Assembly: GCA_934490165.1 (NCBI GenBank)
Contig: CAKSTB010000005.1
Location: forward strand, 1-64,000
DNA length: 64,000 nucleotides
Direction of reading: 5' to 3'
Source of the DNA: an uncultured Ruminiclostridium sp.
Lineage (GTDB): Bacteria > Bacillota > Clostridia > Oscillospirales > Ruminococcaceae
Below, one piece after another: positions 41,359-50,311 of this stretch (its first letter is position 1; each line of letters begins with the position of its first letter). Made by a program: the position numbers and the translations under genes. The notes beneath the pieces were generated by a model. It saw only the letters and a program-made list of their open reading frames with translations. It was not told where the DNA came from and searched no databases.

Positions 41359-42497
41359 TGTGCACCCTCCCCATGATCCGCATTGAACGTATACGAAAAT
41401 TTCTTCGCGTGCAGATACTGACCGTCCGAGCTCTCAGGGATATTTCCTGTCGTATAGAACACAGTGCTTATATCCGAAGCACTGAGCTTATCGGCAAAGG
41501 CTGTCATTTCATCGTCGATATACGGGGTCAGTATAAACACATCGGTAAAGCTGCCGTAAGTAAGAGCGTTCAGAAATTTTGAAAATTCAAAGGTACAACT
41601 GTCGGGGAGCTGTGCAAGCATTCTGAGAGTGCCCTCGCACTGCTCGCTTGTTCTTATAAAGCCGGACGCAGTACCTCCAGCCTTACCGCCGTTTGTGGCA
41701 AATGCGCAGCTGCAGCCGCTGTCAACGCTATCCCACATAAGCTTTACCGCAAGCTTGATGAACGTTTCGGTATCCCTGATATCGGCTGAAGCGACAGGAA
41801 CAACGCCTTTTCTTTGCATATTGATAACAATAAGCGAATTTCTTGATGTGGTGAACTCGTTGTTCATAGCCATAAGCTTACCTGTTATAGCGGTGTACTT
41901 CCAGTTTATGCGGTTGAGCGGTTCTCTGCCTGTGTACTCCTTTGAGCCTGCTATCATAAACGGATCTTCGTTAATAAATCGCCTTACAAGTATCTCGCCT
42001 ATCGGTTCGTTGAATGATAACACAGCGTCTTCTCCGTCGGACGCTGTAGGGAGTACAGTTATACTGATACCGACCTTTATGCTGTTCGATACTCTTACAA
42101 GCCCGAGCATATCGGTTGCGGTAACTACCGTATCATCAAATGAAAACACGCCTCTTTTAAGGCACTTTATTCTTCTGACACGCGTGCACTTACTGCGCGG
42201 CTTTAACGAAAAGACTCCGGGGATGAATGTATTGTCGCCGCCGCTTGTCTGCGCCGCAGAGTCCTTTCTGCTGAATGCAAGCCAACGTGAAGCGGAAAGC
42301 TCTGTCTTGATCCAGGGCAATGCGACAAAGCGTCGGTTTTCAACGACCTCAGTCAGTTCAAGGGTATCGCCCTCATAGACCTCGGTCTTGTTTACCGACG
42401 CACTGTAATATATTCCTTTAAGTGCGTATTTTCCGAAAATAAGCACCTCAGCGGCAATAACTGCCGCAATCACTACAAGAATTGCTGCAAGCTCCAT
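41355..42497 (-). CDS. DUF58 protein (second module)
   Basis: A 380-residue membrane-anchored DUF58 protein. An N-terminal span (about 3-25) is followed by a beta-rich region and the DUF58 signature GREPLNRINWKYTAITGKL (near 190-210), then a VWA-like C-terminal part with VINMQRKG. DUF58 proteins work with MoxR ATPases as a chaperone-like pair for envelope or metal-dependent targets. It shares its first base with the MoxR stop codon. Confidence 0.8.
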   Translation of the reverse strand: MELAAILVVIAAVIAAEVLIFGKYALKGIYYSASVNKTEVYEGDTLELTEVVENRRFVALPWIKTELSASRWLAFSRKDSAAQTSGGDNTFIPGVFSLKPRSKCTRVRRIKCLKRGVFSFDDTVVTATDMLGLVRVSNSIKVGISITVLPTASDGEDAVLSFNEPIGEILVRRFINEDPFMIAGSKEYTGREPLNRINWKYTAITGKLMAMNNEFTTSRNSLIVINMQRKGVVPVASADIRDTETFIKLAVKLMWDSVDSGCSCAFATNGGKAGGTASGFIRTSEQCEGTLRMLAQLPDSCTFEFSKFLNALTYGSFTDVFILTPYIDDEMTAFADKLSASDISTVFYTTGNIPESSDGQYLHAKKFSYTFNADHGEGAQ

Positions 42498-43441
42498 TAT
42501 ATCTGCTCCGTAGGAACGGGAATATCCTTTATCATCTTATCAAGAATATCATGTTTTGCACTGTCGGGATCTCTCATGACCGTACTTCTGCAAATTATCC
42601 TGTGCGCACATACGAACGGTACTACCGCCTTTACATCGTCGGGTGTAACAAACTCTCTGCCGCGCAGTGCCGCTCTTGCCTGCGACATATTTTTCAGTGC
42701 GATAAGACCTCTCGTACTAAGTCCGAGCTTAATTTCACCGTTATGACGGCTGGCATAGCCGATATCGGCTATATAGCCCCTTACAGCCTCATTTACCTTG
42801 ATATTCTCTACTCTGTTCATCATTTCAAGAAGCTCCGATTTATCGGTTACAGCCGTGAGCGACTCTACGGGGTGAACAGCTCTTGAGTTATCAAGTATCT
42901 CCATCTCTGACTTTCTGTCGGAATAGCCTATCGACAGCTTTATCATAAAGCGGTCAAGCTGTGCCTCGGGAAGAGGATAAGTGCCGGCGGTTTCAACAGG
43001 ATTTTGCGTTGCAAGGACTATAAACGGCTTGTCAATAAAGAAAAATTCGCCGTCTATAGTAGCCTGCTTTTCTTCCATACACTGAAGCAAGGCTGACTGT
43101 GTTCTCGGAGTTGCGCGGTTTATCTCGTCCGCAAGAAGAATATTTGTAAATATAGGTCCTGCACGGAACACAAACTCCTGCTCTTTCATATTGAAAAAGT
43201 GGATGCCGGTAATATCTGACGGCAACAGGTCGGGGGTAAACTGTATTCTTGAAAACCCTGCGTCAATGCTTTTGGCAAGCGCCTTTGCAAGCACAGTCTT
43301 ACCTGTTCCCGGAACATCGTCAAGCAGAACGTGTCCGCCGCATAAAAGCGCCATTATAACAAGGTCGATCTTATCGTCCTTGCCTTTAATGATTTTTGAT
43401 ATGTTGCCGCTAAGCTTAACCGCATATTCCTGAACCGTCAT
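42497..43441 (-). CDS. MoxR-family AAA ATPase (second module)
   Basis: A 314-residue MoxR ATPase. Walker A is GTGKT in LDDVPGTGKTVLAKAL (about 38-52), Walker B is LLADEINRATPRTQSALLQCMEE, and TQNPVETAGTYPLPEAQLDRF is the family sensor region. It probably remodels a partner together with the DUF58 protein. It follows the DHH gene by 15 bases and is probably read from the promoter at 44438-44466. Confidence 0.9.
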   Translation of the reverse strand: MTVQEYAVKLSGNISKIIKGKDDKIDLVIMALLCGGHVLLDDVPGTGKTVLAKALAKSIDAGFSRIQFTPDLLPSDITGIHFFNMKEQEFVFRAGPIFTNILLADEINRATPRTQSALLQCMEEKQATIDGEFFFIDKPFIVLATQNPVETAGTYPLPEAQLDRFMIKLSIGYSDRKSEMEILDNSRAVHPVESLTAVTDKSELLEMMNRVENIKVNEAVRGYIADIGYASRHNGEIKLGLSTRGLIALKNMSQARAALRGREFVTPDDVKAVVPFVCAHRIICRSTVMRDPDSAKHDILDKMIKDIPVPTEQI

Positions 43442-43456
43442 ATCTGTTCCTTCCGT

Positions 43457-44395
43457 TTATACAAGACTGGGTGAATAATATTTATCGTAGTTCACAAGCT
43501 CATCAAGAAGCTGAGGGAGTTTCTCTTCTATATCCTCGTCCTTGAACTGGCAGGTTCCTACCGCTCTGTGACCTCCGCCGCCGTATTTCAGCATAAGCGA
43601 ACCTACGTCCACATTGCTTGTACGGTTGAGTATCGAGTAGCCTACCGCCACAGAACAGCCCTTGCCGCCCTTGCCGTTGACTATCCATGCAGAAATGTTC
43701 TGGTGAGGATAAAGGCTGTATATCATAAATCTGTTGCCTGTGTAGATGGGGTCTACATTACGCATATCGGATATGATAACGTCACCCTCTACTCTTGTAT
43801 GCTCAGCCACCATCTTCTTGAAAAGTTCTGTCTGCTCATTGTACAGCTTTATTCTTTCCTGGATATCGGGGAGCGCAAGTATCTCTTCTGTAGACATAGT
43901 TGCACAGCATACAAGCAGTTTCTCCATAAGCTGATAGTTGCTTATAGTGAAGTTTCTGAAACGTCCCAGGCCTGTACGGGGATCCATAAGGAAGCCTATA
44001 AGTATCCAACCTGTGGGGTTAAGTATTTCATCTGCCGTCAGATGCCCGCTGTCTACCTTGTCAACTGCAAGCATAAGGTCATCGAAATTCGGGAAACGCT
44101 CCTTACCGCCGTAATATTCATAGATAATTCTTGCGGCACTGGGAGCTATTCTGCTCTCGCCCTTGTAGTGACCCTTTATCTTGAGTCTTTCTTCTTCGCT
44201 GGAGTGGTGGTCAAACCACAATCCGCAACCCGGAGCGAACGGAACGTTTGCAAGTACATCGTTTTCGGTGACAGGCACAAGTCCGTCCTGAATGTCCTTG
44301 GGGTGGGCAAACGTCCAGCTGTCGATAACCTTTGCCTCAAGCAGTAATGCGCCGCAGGCAAGTCCGTCAAAATCAGATCTTGTAATAAGTCTCAT
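43457..44395 (-). CDS. DHH-family phosphoesterase
   Basis: A 312-residue DHH/DHHA1 protein. The motifs SDFDG (8-12), DHHSSE (62-67) and the DHHA1 GGGGH in KYGGGGHRAVGTCQF are intact, so a Mn2+-dependent phosphoesterase is expected. The family includes oligoribonucleases, cyclic dinucleotide phosphodiesterases and exopolyphosphatase-like enzymes; the substrate here is open. It has its own promoter and heads the second MoxR-DUF58-DUF4129 set, an unusual pairing. Confidence 0.85.
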   Translation of the reverse strand: MRLITRSDFDGLACGALLLEAKVIDSWTFAHPKDIQDGLVPVTENDVLANVPFAPGCGLWFDHHSSEEERLKIKGHYKGESRIAPSAARIIYEYYGGKERFPNFDDLMLAVDKVDSGHLTADEILNPTGWILIGFLMDPRTGLGRFRNFTISNYQLMEKLLVCCATMSTEEILALPDIQERIKLYNEQTELFKKMVAEHTRVEGDVIISDMRNVDPIYTGNRFMIYSLYPHQNISAWIVNGKGGKGCSVAVGYSILNRTSNVDVGSLMLKYGGGGHRAVGTCQFKDEDIEEKLPQLLDELVNYDKYYSPSLV

Positions 44396-44437
44396 ATTAT
44401 ATTTCCTTTCTGCTTTGCAGATTTTACTTCTGTCCTT

Positions 44438-44466
44438 ATTATAGCAGATATCGCTTAACTTTACAA
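44438..44466 (-). promoter_or_regulatory. Promoter of the DHH gene and second MoxR module
   Basis: TTGTAA (44466-44461), 17-bp spacer and TATAAT (44443-44438) with extended TG-C. Confidence 0.6.
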
Positions 44467-44486
44467 CAATTATGTTTTCTTAACTG

Positions 44487-47297
44487 TCAAAGGGTGACCT
44501 TTAACCACATACGCTTTACCTTACCTGCATTTGCAAGCACAAGCTCATAAAGCTTCTTAGTATACGCGTAAACCTCTGCGCGTTCTTCTTCGGAAATGTC
44601 GCCCGCCGAGAACTCAGCCTTTTCGATTATTTTCATTACATCAACAAGGCTTATATCCATTCCGAGAGCATTCAGGCTTTCATCGGCGCGCAGAGCAAAC
44701 TCCCCGGGAAGCTCCGTACCCTCGGGTGCAATGTCCGTAACGTTAAACAGCTTCATAACAAAGCCGTACATATTCTTTACTGCTCTCACAGTGTCCTTGG
44801 ACTTGCGGAAAGAGCGCATACGCTTTTCGTTTTTGCGCTTGACAGAGTTTATAAACATCACAGCCGCCACAGCCATCAATGCAACCGCCAGTACTGCCGC
44901 TGTAATTTTAAGCAGGATCGAAAAATCAATACCGCTGTTATTGTTATTATTGCTGTCAGTGCCGTTTGATGTACCGCTGTCGGGCGACGCGGTAACAGGA
45001 GGCGTTGTCTGAGCCGTGTCAGACGGTACAGGAGTAGTCGTTTGTGCTGTTGTAGTTGTTGTCGTGGTAGCGGGAGCAGTCGTTACCGGAGGAGTATCCG
45101 TCTGTGACGGATCTGAGCCATTTCCGAAATTACTGTTACCGCCGTATCCTGTCGGGTCAAACGGTATCCAGCCGAAGTCGTCGCTGTATACTTCTACCCA
45201 TGCGTGAAGTGAATTTTCATGAATGGTCTTTTCATACAATCCGGTAGATTCGTTGAAGTTCAGCTTGCCTGTGGTAAATCCTGTGATATAACGCGCAGGT
45301 ATTCCTTTTTCACGCAGAGCAAGCACCATAGTACTTGCATATAACGCGCAGTGTCCTTGCTTTGTGTTGAATAAGAAGTTACCGAGCATGGTGTTACTGC
45401 GATCCGATGTATTATCGGCAGTAAGAGAATACTGATAGTGCGTTCTCAGGTATTCGCACATTCCGTAAGCATAGAGTATTTTGTTATCAACAATGCCTGC
45501 ATTGTCGCCGTCTTCGCTTTCAAACTCGGCTATAAATCTCTTTATATTGTCCTTTTCGCTCTCGGGAACAGAGGAATAAGTATCATAAACGTAACGGTCG
45601 TACTCTTTTTTGTCCTGTATGTATCTGTGTGCTTCGTCATATGAATATCCGACTGTCTGTAGCAACGATATCTTTTCATTATCATCGGAGTTATCAAGCG
45701 TTACCGCAAATAAAGCAGGGTTTATCGGCAGTGTCACATTGGATTCAAAGCTTTTCATCCAGTTTTTTCTGTCAGCTATCCTGATGACCGTATCGCCGAA
45801 GTACTTGAAATTCTCGTTGCTCATATATGAGTTGTTGTCAGGCAGGAACGGCTTGAAAACAACGTTGGTATTCTTGAGATACTCGATATTCACATTCTGT
45901 GAGCTGTACAGGAACACAGGCTCGCCGACAGAAATACCGCCTATCGCACTGATCGCCGCACGCATATCGGCGTAATCGGACATTTCATAATGAGCATCAA
46001 TATATTGAAATTCATCATCAGACAGCATCCTTGCCGACAGTACACCGGACATATTCAGATAGCGTGTCATCTGAACGATCTGCTCGGGCGAAAAGCTGTC
46101 GCTTATATTATATTCACCGCTGTAGAGCTCGTTCTGCGATGTTTTCCGCTGAACGCTGGTCCAGCTCTTACCGTCAAAATCCACACCGATATCACCGACA
46201 AGGTACATACCGTTCTCGCCTGTGGACTTGATGTTAAGCACAGGGTCGTTGGCGGACTGCGGCGGCGCGTTGAGTTCTATGTTATTATTGATAAAGAAGT
46301 TATCGGACGAAAAATATCCGCTGAAAAGTCCGCTGGTATTTCCTGAGAAAACAAGGCTGAAATATTCGCCGATATCTGTAAAGAATTTTACCGTAGAATT
46401 GATAACCTCTTCGGTATCAATATAGTTCATATCCGGAAAGAGCTTCTGCGAACCGAAAGCCGCTCCGAACGTTATCAGTGCGGCAAGTATACCGCACAGG
46501 CTGTTTCTTCCGTAGCGTGACAGCTCCGACTTGGCCGTCTGCACGGGACTTTTTTTCCTTATATTCCTGCGGAACGCTTTTTCGTCATTCCCGGCATCGT
46601 TTCTTTTACTGCCGATAACAGGCACTTTTGAGTAAAAGCTGTTCGATGACGATATTGCATAAAGCCCGAAAAATGCGGTTACCGCTAGCAGGATATATGC
46701 CGAATAATCCGCGTCCTCCGAAAGAAACGCAGGAATAAACATTATACACCATGTGATGATCAGAGGCAGTGCCCTGAACTTCTTATAGCAGCAAAGCACG
46801 CATATGAAGCAGACAATGCAGGTGATCATAAGCATTGCCATATTCATTCCGCTGGTAAAATCCTGCGTCCTTGTCAGAAAGGCGTGGGAATTTACCGGCA
46901 CATACTGCAATGTCGACAGCAATCTGCCGTCAAGCTGTATAAACAGATAGTCCTTGAACAGCAGACACGCTTCGTTTATTTCACTGTGAAAGAAGTAATA
47001 TACCAAGCCCGCGCCCAATGCAAGAACAGGGATCGCGTAGCGCTTTTTTATAAATATGAAAACCGGCATAAACGCCGTAACGAACAGCAGTACCTGAGCA
47101 ATGGCAGAGCCGAACTCAAATGGAATGTCATACATATCCATAAAGCTCATTACCGTTCCGACTGTCAGCATATAAGTCAGCATCAGTTTGACCGCTATCA
47201 CGGGAAGCGGATTGACGTTCCTGCGATATGTATTGCCGACCAGAACGATCGCCTGCACGGTATCGCGGCTGTCCTTTTTTCTAGTCTTTTTTTTCAA
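44487..47297 (-). CDS. TgpA-like membrane transglutaminase
   Basis: A 936-residue protein. About six membrane spans fill residues 30-220, another span is near 265-285, and an extracellular part of about 480 residues follows. It carries a transglutaminase core with the catalytic cysteine in QGHCALYASTM, histidine in LHAWVEVYSDDFGW and aspartate in FDPTG. A T/P/S/N-rich linker (TTTTTTT stretch), a last membrane span and a DUF4129-like tail complete it. TgpA-type proteins accompany MoxR and DUF58 genes and are linked to the envelope; cross-linking or protease activity is not proven. Confidence 0.88.
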   Translation of the reverse strand: MKKKTRKKDSRDTVQAIVLVGNTYRRNVNPLPVIAVKLMLTYMLTVGTVMSFMDMYDIPFEFGSAIAQVLLFVTAFMPVFIFIKKRYAIPVLALGAGLVYYFFHSEINEACLLFKDYLFIQLDGRLLSTLQYVPVNSHAFLTRTQDFTSGMNMAMLMITCIVCFICVLCCYKKFRALPLIITWCIMFIPAFLSEDADYSAYILLAVTAFFGLYAISSSNSFYSKVPVIGSKRNDAGNDEKAFRRNIRKKSPVQTAKSELSRYGRNSLCGILAALITFGAAFGSQKLFPDMNYIDTEEVINSTVKFFTDIGEYFSLVFSGNTSGLFSGYFSSDNFFINNNIELNAPPQSANDPVLNIKSTGENGMYLVGDIGVDFDGKSWTSVQRKTSQNELYSGEYNISDSFSPEQIVQMTRYLNMSGVLSARMLSDDEFQYIDAHYEMSDYADMRAAISAIGGISVGEPVFLYSSQNVNIEYLKNTNVVFKPFLPDNNSYMSNENFKYFGDTVIRIADRKNWMKSFESNVTLPINPALFAVTLDNSDDNEKISLLQTVGYSYDEAHRYIQDKKEYDRYVYDTYSSVPESEKDNIKRFIAEFESEDGDNAGIVDNKILYAYGMCEYLRTHYQYSLTADNTSDRSNTMLGNFLFNTKQGHCALYASTMVLALREKGIPARYITGFTTGKLNFNESTGLYEKTIHENSLHAWVEVYSDDFGWIPFDPTGYGGNSNFGNGSDPSQTDTPPVTTAPATTTTTTTAQTTTPVPSDTAQTTPPVTASPDSGTSNGTDSNNNNNSGIDFSILLKITAAVLAVALMAVAAVMFINSVKRKNEKRMRSFRKSKDTVRAVKNMYGFVMKLFNVTDIAPEGTELPGEFALRADESLNALGMDISLVDVMKIIEKAEFSAGDISEEERAEVYAYTKKLYELVLANAGKVKRMWLKVTL

Positions 47298-47327
47298 ATC
47301 AGTTCTCCGTAGTAATTTTAAATGCTG

Positions 47328-48554
47328 TTATTTCTTTTTATGAAGTTCAATAGCTGCATTGAGCGAACGGACGATATCGTCCTTGTCGATTTTCCACAGC
47401 TCAAATCCCGATGTTACGGATATAGCACCGGCAAGCTCCCTCTGCTCGTCCGACTCAATAGGACTGCTTACAAGAAGTATTTTGACCTGCTTATTTCTGA
47501 AAAGCTCAATTTCAGTCATTTTGCCTATAAAGTCGCGTCTTAACTGCGATGTTATAAAATAAACCGCAGATGTATCGGCTGTGAACTCGGTGCAGCTGCT
47601 TGCTATCGTTTCGGGAAGGAATGTTTCGCTCTGTCTTGGCAGCATACTCATCAGATCAAAAAGAAGCATATTCTCTTCTTCGGTCTTTACCGTATACTGC
47701 TCACACTGCCTGTCTGCCGGAGAATACCATGCATTGACACAGCTCTGCTTCATAGAAATAAGTGACAGATTGAGCGCCAGAAGCACCTCAATTATGTTGT
47801 CGGCGGCTTCGGCATTGTCATCGTCAAACGGGAAATATTCGTTCAGATCGGGAATTATCACGCAGCTTCCGCCTATGCTCCGCTCCATCTGTTTTACCAT
47901 TAGCTTGTCATGCTTTGCTGACATAGCCCAGTGCACATTCTTTATCGAATCTTCGTTTCTGTATTCTCTTATACTTGCGAATGCGTTTTTATCAAGTGAA
48001 AAGCTGTTCTGCGAAAGCGTTTCGCTGTCACCGTCGCCTGTATCAACGATAGGATCGATAACGAGCTTACGCGGCAAGACTATAAACTTCTCGTATTGTT
48101 CGCATTTCTTTGTCATTCTGAACACTTTGAAAAGGTCATACATTACAAAGCTCTCCACACCCGAGCGGTATACGCCTCTGTACCTTATCGGTGAGGTAAA
48201 GCTGACCGTTATTGATGAAAACGGCGGTACGCTGACCATTATCTTCTGATATTCAAACTTTTCGCTGTTACGATACGGAAAATATCCGATAAGCATACCG
48301 GGTGAAACCGGAACTAAAAATCTGTTCGTAACAGTCACGGAAATATCGGTATTTTCAAACTTCTCTGTCGAAAGCATCCTGTATTCTATCCGCACCTTCA
48401 GCAGAAGTCTTGTCGTCAGAAGAAAAACGAATGACACTATCGGCAAAATGAAAGCTATCAGAAACAGTACCGATGTAAGCTTGCTTTTGTAAGCGAACAT
48501 CAGTACCGTACTTACTATCAGAAATACCAAATAAAAGAACCTGTATCTAGCCAT
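47328..48554 (-). CDS. DUF58 protein (first module)
   Basis: A 408-residue DUF58 protein with two close N-terminal spans (about 6-22 and 26-48), a beta-rich region and the signature EYRNEDSIKNVHWAMSAKHD, followed by a VWA-like part. It lies between MoxR and the transglutaminase, 20-30 bases from each, the classical order moxR-DUF58-tgpA. Confidence 0.85.
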   Translation of the reverse strand: MARYRFFYLVFLIVSTVLMFAYKSKLTSVLFLIAFILPIVSFVFLLTTRLLLKVRIEYRMLSTEKFENTDISVTVTNRFLVPVSPGMLIGYFPYRNSEKFEYQKIMVSVPPFSSITVSFTSPIRYRGVYRSGVESFVMYDLFKVFRMTKKCEQYEKFIVLPRKLVIDPIVDTGDGDSETLSQNSFSLDKNAFASIREYRNEDSIKNVHWAMSAKHDKLMVKQMERSIGGSCVIIPDLNEYFPFDDDNAEAADNIIEVLLALNLSLISMKQSCVNAWYSPADRQCEQYTVKTEEENMLLFDLMSMLPRQSETFLPETIASSCTEFTADTSAVYFITSQLRRDFIGKMTEIELFRNKQVKILLVSSPIESDEQRELAGAISVTSGFELWKIDKDDIVRSLNAAIELHKKK

Positions 48555-48574
48555 ACAAAAGTTATCCCTTCGGC

Positions 48575-49546
48575 TTACTGATTATTGCCCTTGAACGGCG
48601 GTTTTACAGCCTTCATTATCTCGTTTATAACGTAATCCACTCCGATACGTTTCACCTTAGCCTCCTGGGTAAGGTGAATTCTGTGCGGAAGAACAAAGTT
48701 CACCATAAGTGCGACATCTTCGGGAGTGACATAATTGCGGCCATCCATGAATGCTATGCTCTGTGCCGCTCTCATAAGCGCTATTGAAGCACGCGGACTT
48801 GCGCCGAGCGCCGCAAACGGGTGATTTCTCGTTGCCGCAACGATATCGACAATATATTTATAAATAGCGGCATCTATATGTGTTTCTCTTACTGCGGCAA
48901 TGCAGTTCTGAATGTCATCGGCACTGCAAACAGGCTCTACAGTTTCGATAGGGTCGCCGCTTTTTCTTCTGTAGAGGATCATAGCCTCATCTTCAGCCGT
49001 AGGATAGCCTACAGACAGCTTTATAAGAAAACGGTCAAGCTGAGCCTCGGGAAGAGGGTATGTACCGACATAACCGAATTCGTTTTCGGTGGCTATTACC
49101 ATAAACGGCTCGGGAAGCTTGTGTGCTGTACCGTCAACCGTTACCTTTTTTTCCTCCATTGCTTCAAGCAGAGCCGACTGTGTCTTGGGAGAGGTTCTGT
49201 TTATCTCATCGGCAATGAAGATATTGCTCATTACAAGACCCTCGCGGTATTCAAAGCGCTCGCTTTCCTTATTATACATAGTGAAACCGGTTATATCCGA
49301 TGCCATTACATCGGGAGTGAACTGCACCCTTCGGCAGGACAGCGAAGTAGCCTTTGCCAGTGTCATCGCAAGCGTTGTCTTACCTGTGCCGGGCACGTCC
49401 TCAATAAGCACATGACCTCCGGAAAGCAATGCGGCGATCAGCATTCTGATAACTTCTCTCTTACCGATTATTACCTTTTCTATCTGTTCAAATAATTTCG
49501 GGATAAATTCGTAATTTGTAAAACTTGTTGAAATGTTATTTTCCAT
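48575..49546 (-). CDS. MoxR-family AAA ATPase (first module)
   Basis: A 323-residue MoxR ATPase. GTGKT in IEDVPGTGKTTLAMTL is Walker A, FIADEINRTSPKTQSALLEAMEE is Walker B, and GTYPLPEAQLDRF follows. It is similar throughout to the second MoxR at 42497, so the module was probably duplicated. It is the first gene of its operon, with an extended -10 promoter at 49627-49655. Confidence 0.92.
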   Translation of the reverse strand: MENNISTSFTNYEFIPKLFEQIEKVIIGKREVIRMLIAALLSGGHVLIEDVPGTGKTTLAMTLAKATSLSCRRVQFTPDVMASDITGFTMYNKESERFEYREGLVMSNIFIADEINRTSPKTQSALLEAMEEKKVTVDGTAHKLPEPFMVIATENEFGYVGTYPLPEAQLDRFLIKLSVGYPTAEDEAMILYRRKSGDPIETVEPVCSADDIQNCIAAVRETHIDAAIYKYIVDIVAATRNHPFAALGASPRASIALMRAAQSIAFMDGRNYVTPEDVALMVNFVLPHRIHLTQEAKVKRIGVDYVINEIMKAVKPPFKGNNQ

Positions 49547-49626
49547 ATTCTATCCTTTAAACTTCTACGGGTATTTCCGTGTAAAATCGCATATCCGGGC
49601 TTTAAAAGCAAGCGGATATATAAGTA

Positions 49627-49655
49627 ATTATACCAAAACAGAGCTTTAAAATCAA
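49627..49655 (-). promoter_or_regulatory. Promoter of the first MoxR module
   Basis: TTGATT (49655-49650), 17-bp spacer and TATAAT (49632-49627) with extended TG-G. Confidence 0.65.
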
Positions 49656-49717
49656 TAGTTTTTGCAAATTGTAACCAAATTGACATAATTTCTTCTTTGC
49701 TGTAATAAAAATAACGG

Positions 49718-49746
49718 TTGCTTATCCGTAAAAGTTGTGGTAAGAT
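49718..49746 (+). promoter_or_regulatory. Promoter of the YkgJ-like gene
   Basis: TTGCTT (49718-49723), 17-bp spacer and TAAGAT (49741-49746) with extended TG-G. Confidence 0.55.
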
Positions 49747-49767
49747 AAAAGTGAAAGGATTGATGAT

Positions 49768-50271
49768 ATGCTTACAAAGATACTCAGCCGTGATGCGTGT
49801 GCCAAATGCCGCGTCTGTTGCGGCTTTGACAGGGACGATGTGTGGGAAATACCTGTTATATCGCCCGAAACAGCCTCATATATAAAGGATAATATCGATA
49901 AGAACGCAGAGCTTGAGCCATATGAGGACGGCTACAGATTTGTTATGAACTTTACAGACGGTGAAGAGCTGTCATACTGCCCTATGCTTACAGAAAAGGG
50001 CTGTATTCTCGGCGATAAGAAGCCGTTTGATTGCAGAGTATGGCCGTTCAGGGTAAACCGCATAGCGGACGGTATACTCGGAATAACCGTGTCGCCTGTG
50101 TGCGAAACGGTTTCTGCGCTTCCGCTGTCAAAGCTCTCCGCTTTTCTGAATGAAAAATACAATGAAAGCGGCTCACTCGCCGATATAATGCTTGATTATG
50201 CGAAAAAGCACCCTTATATGATCAAACCGTATATCGATGATTATCCTGTTCTTAAGATCGTAAAAGAATGA
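49768..50271 (+). CDS. YkgJ-like cysteine cluster protein
   Basis: A 167-residue protein of the zinc/iron-chelating YkgJ type. The metal cysteines are at the start (CAKCRVCCGF) and in CPMLTEKGCIL and FDCRVWPFR. Members may bind a metal or an iron-sulfur cluster; the role is unknown. GAAAGGA precedes the ATG. It stands alone between its promoter and a bidirectional terminator. Confidence 0.82.
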   Translation: MLTKILSRDACAKCRVCCGFDRDDVWEIPVISPETASYIKDNIDKNAELEPYEDGYRFVMNFTDGEELSYCPMLTEKGCILGDKKPFDCRVWPFRVNRIADGILGITVSPVCETVSALPLSKLSAFLNEKYNESGSLADIMLDYAKKHPYMIKPYIDDYPVLKIVKE

Positions 50272-50310
50272 ACAAAAAATCCTGCGGCATTTTCACACCG
50301 CAGGATTTTT
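50272..50310. terminator. Bidirectional terminator
   Basis: AATCCTGCGG (50278-50287) pairs with CCGCAGGATT (50298-50307), with A runs on the left and T runs on the right. It serves the plus-strand YkgJ-like gene and the converging mreB gene. Confidence 0.85.
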
Positions 50311-50311
50311 A

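Noticed and set aside
41629..42378. Plus-strand open frame of 249 codons opposite the second DUF58 gene
   Set aside because: Antisense shadow; serine- and proline-rich translation without motifs.
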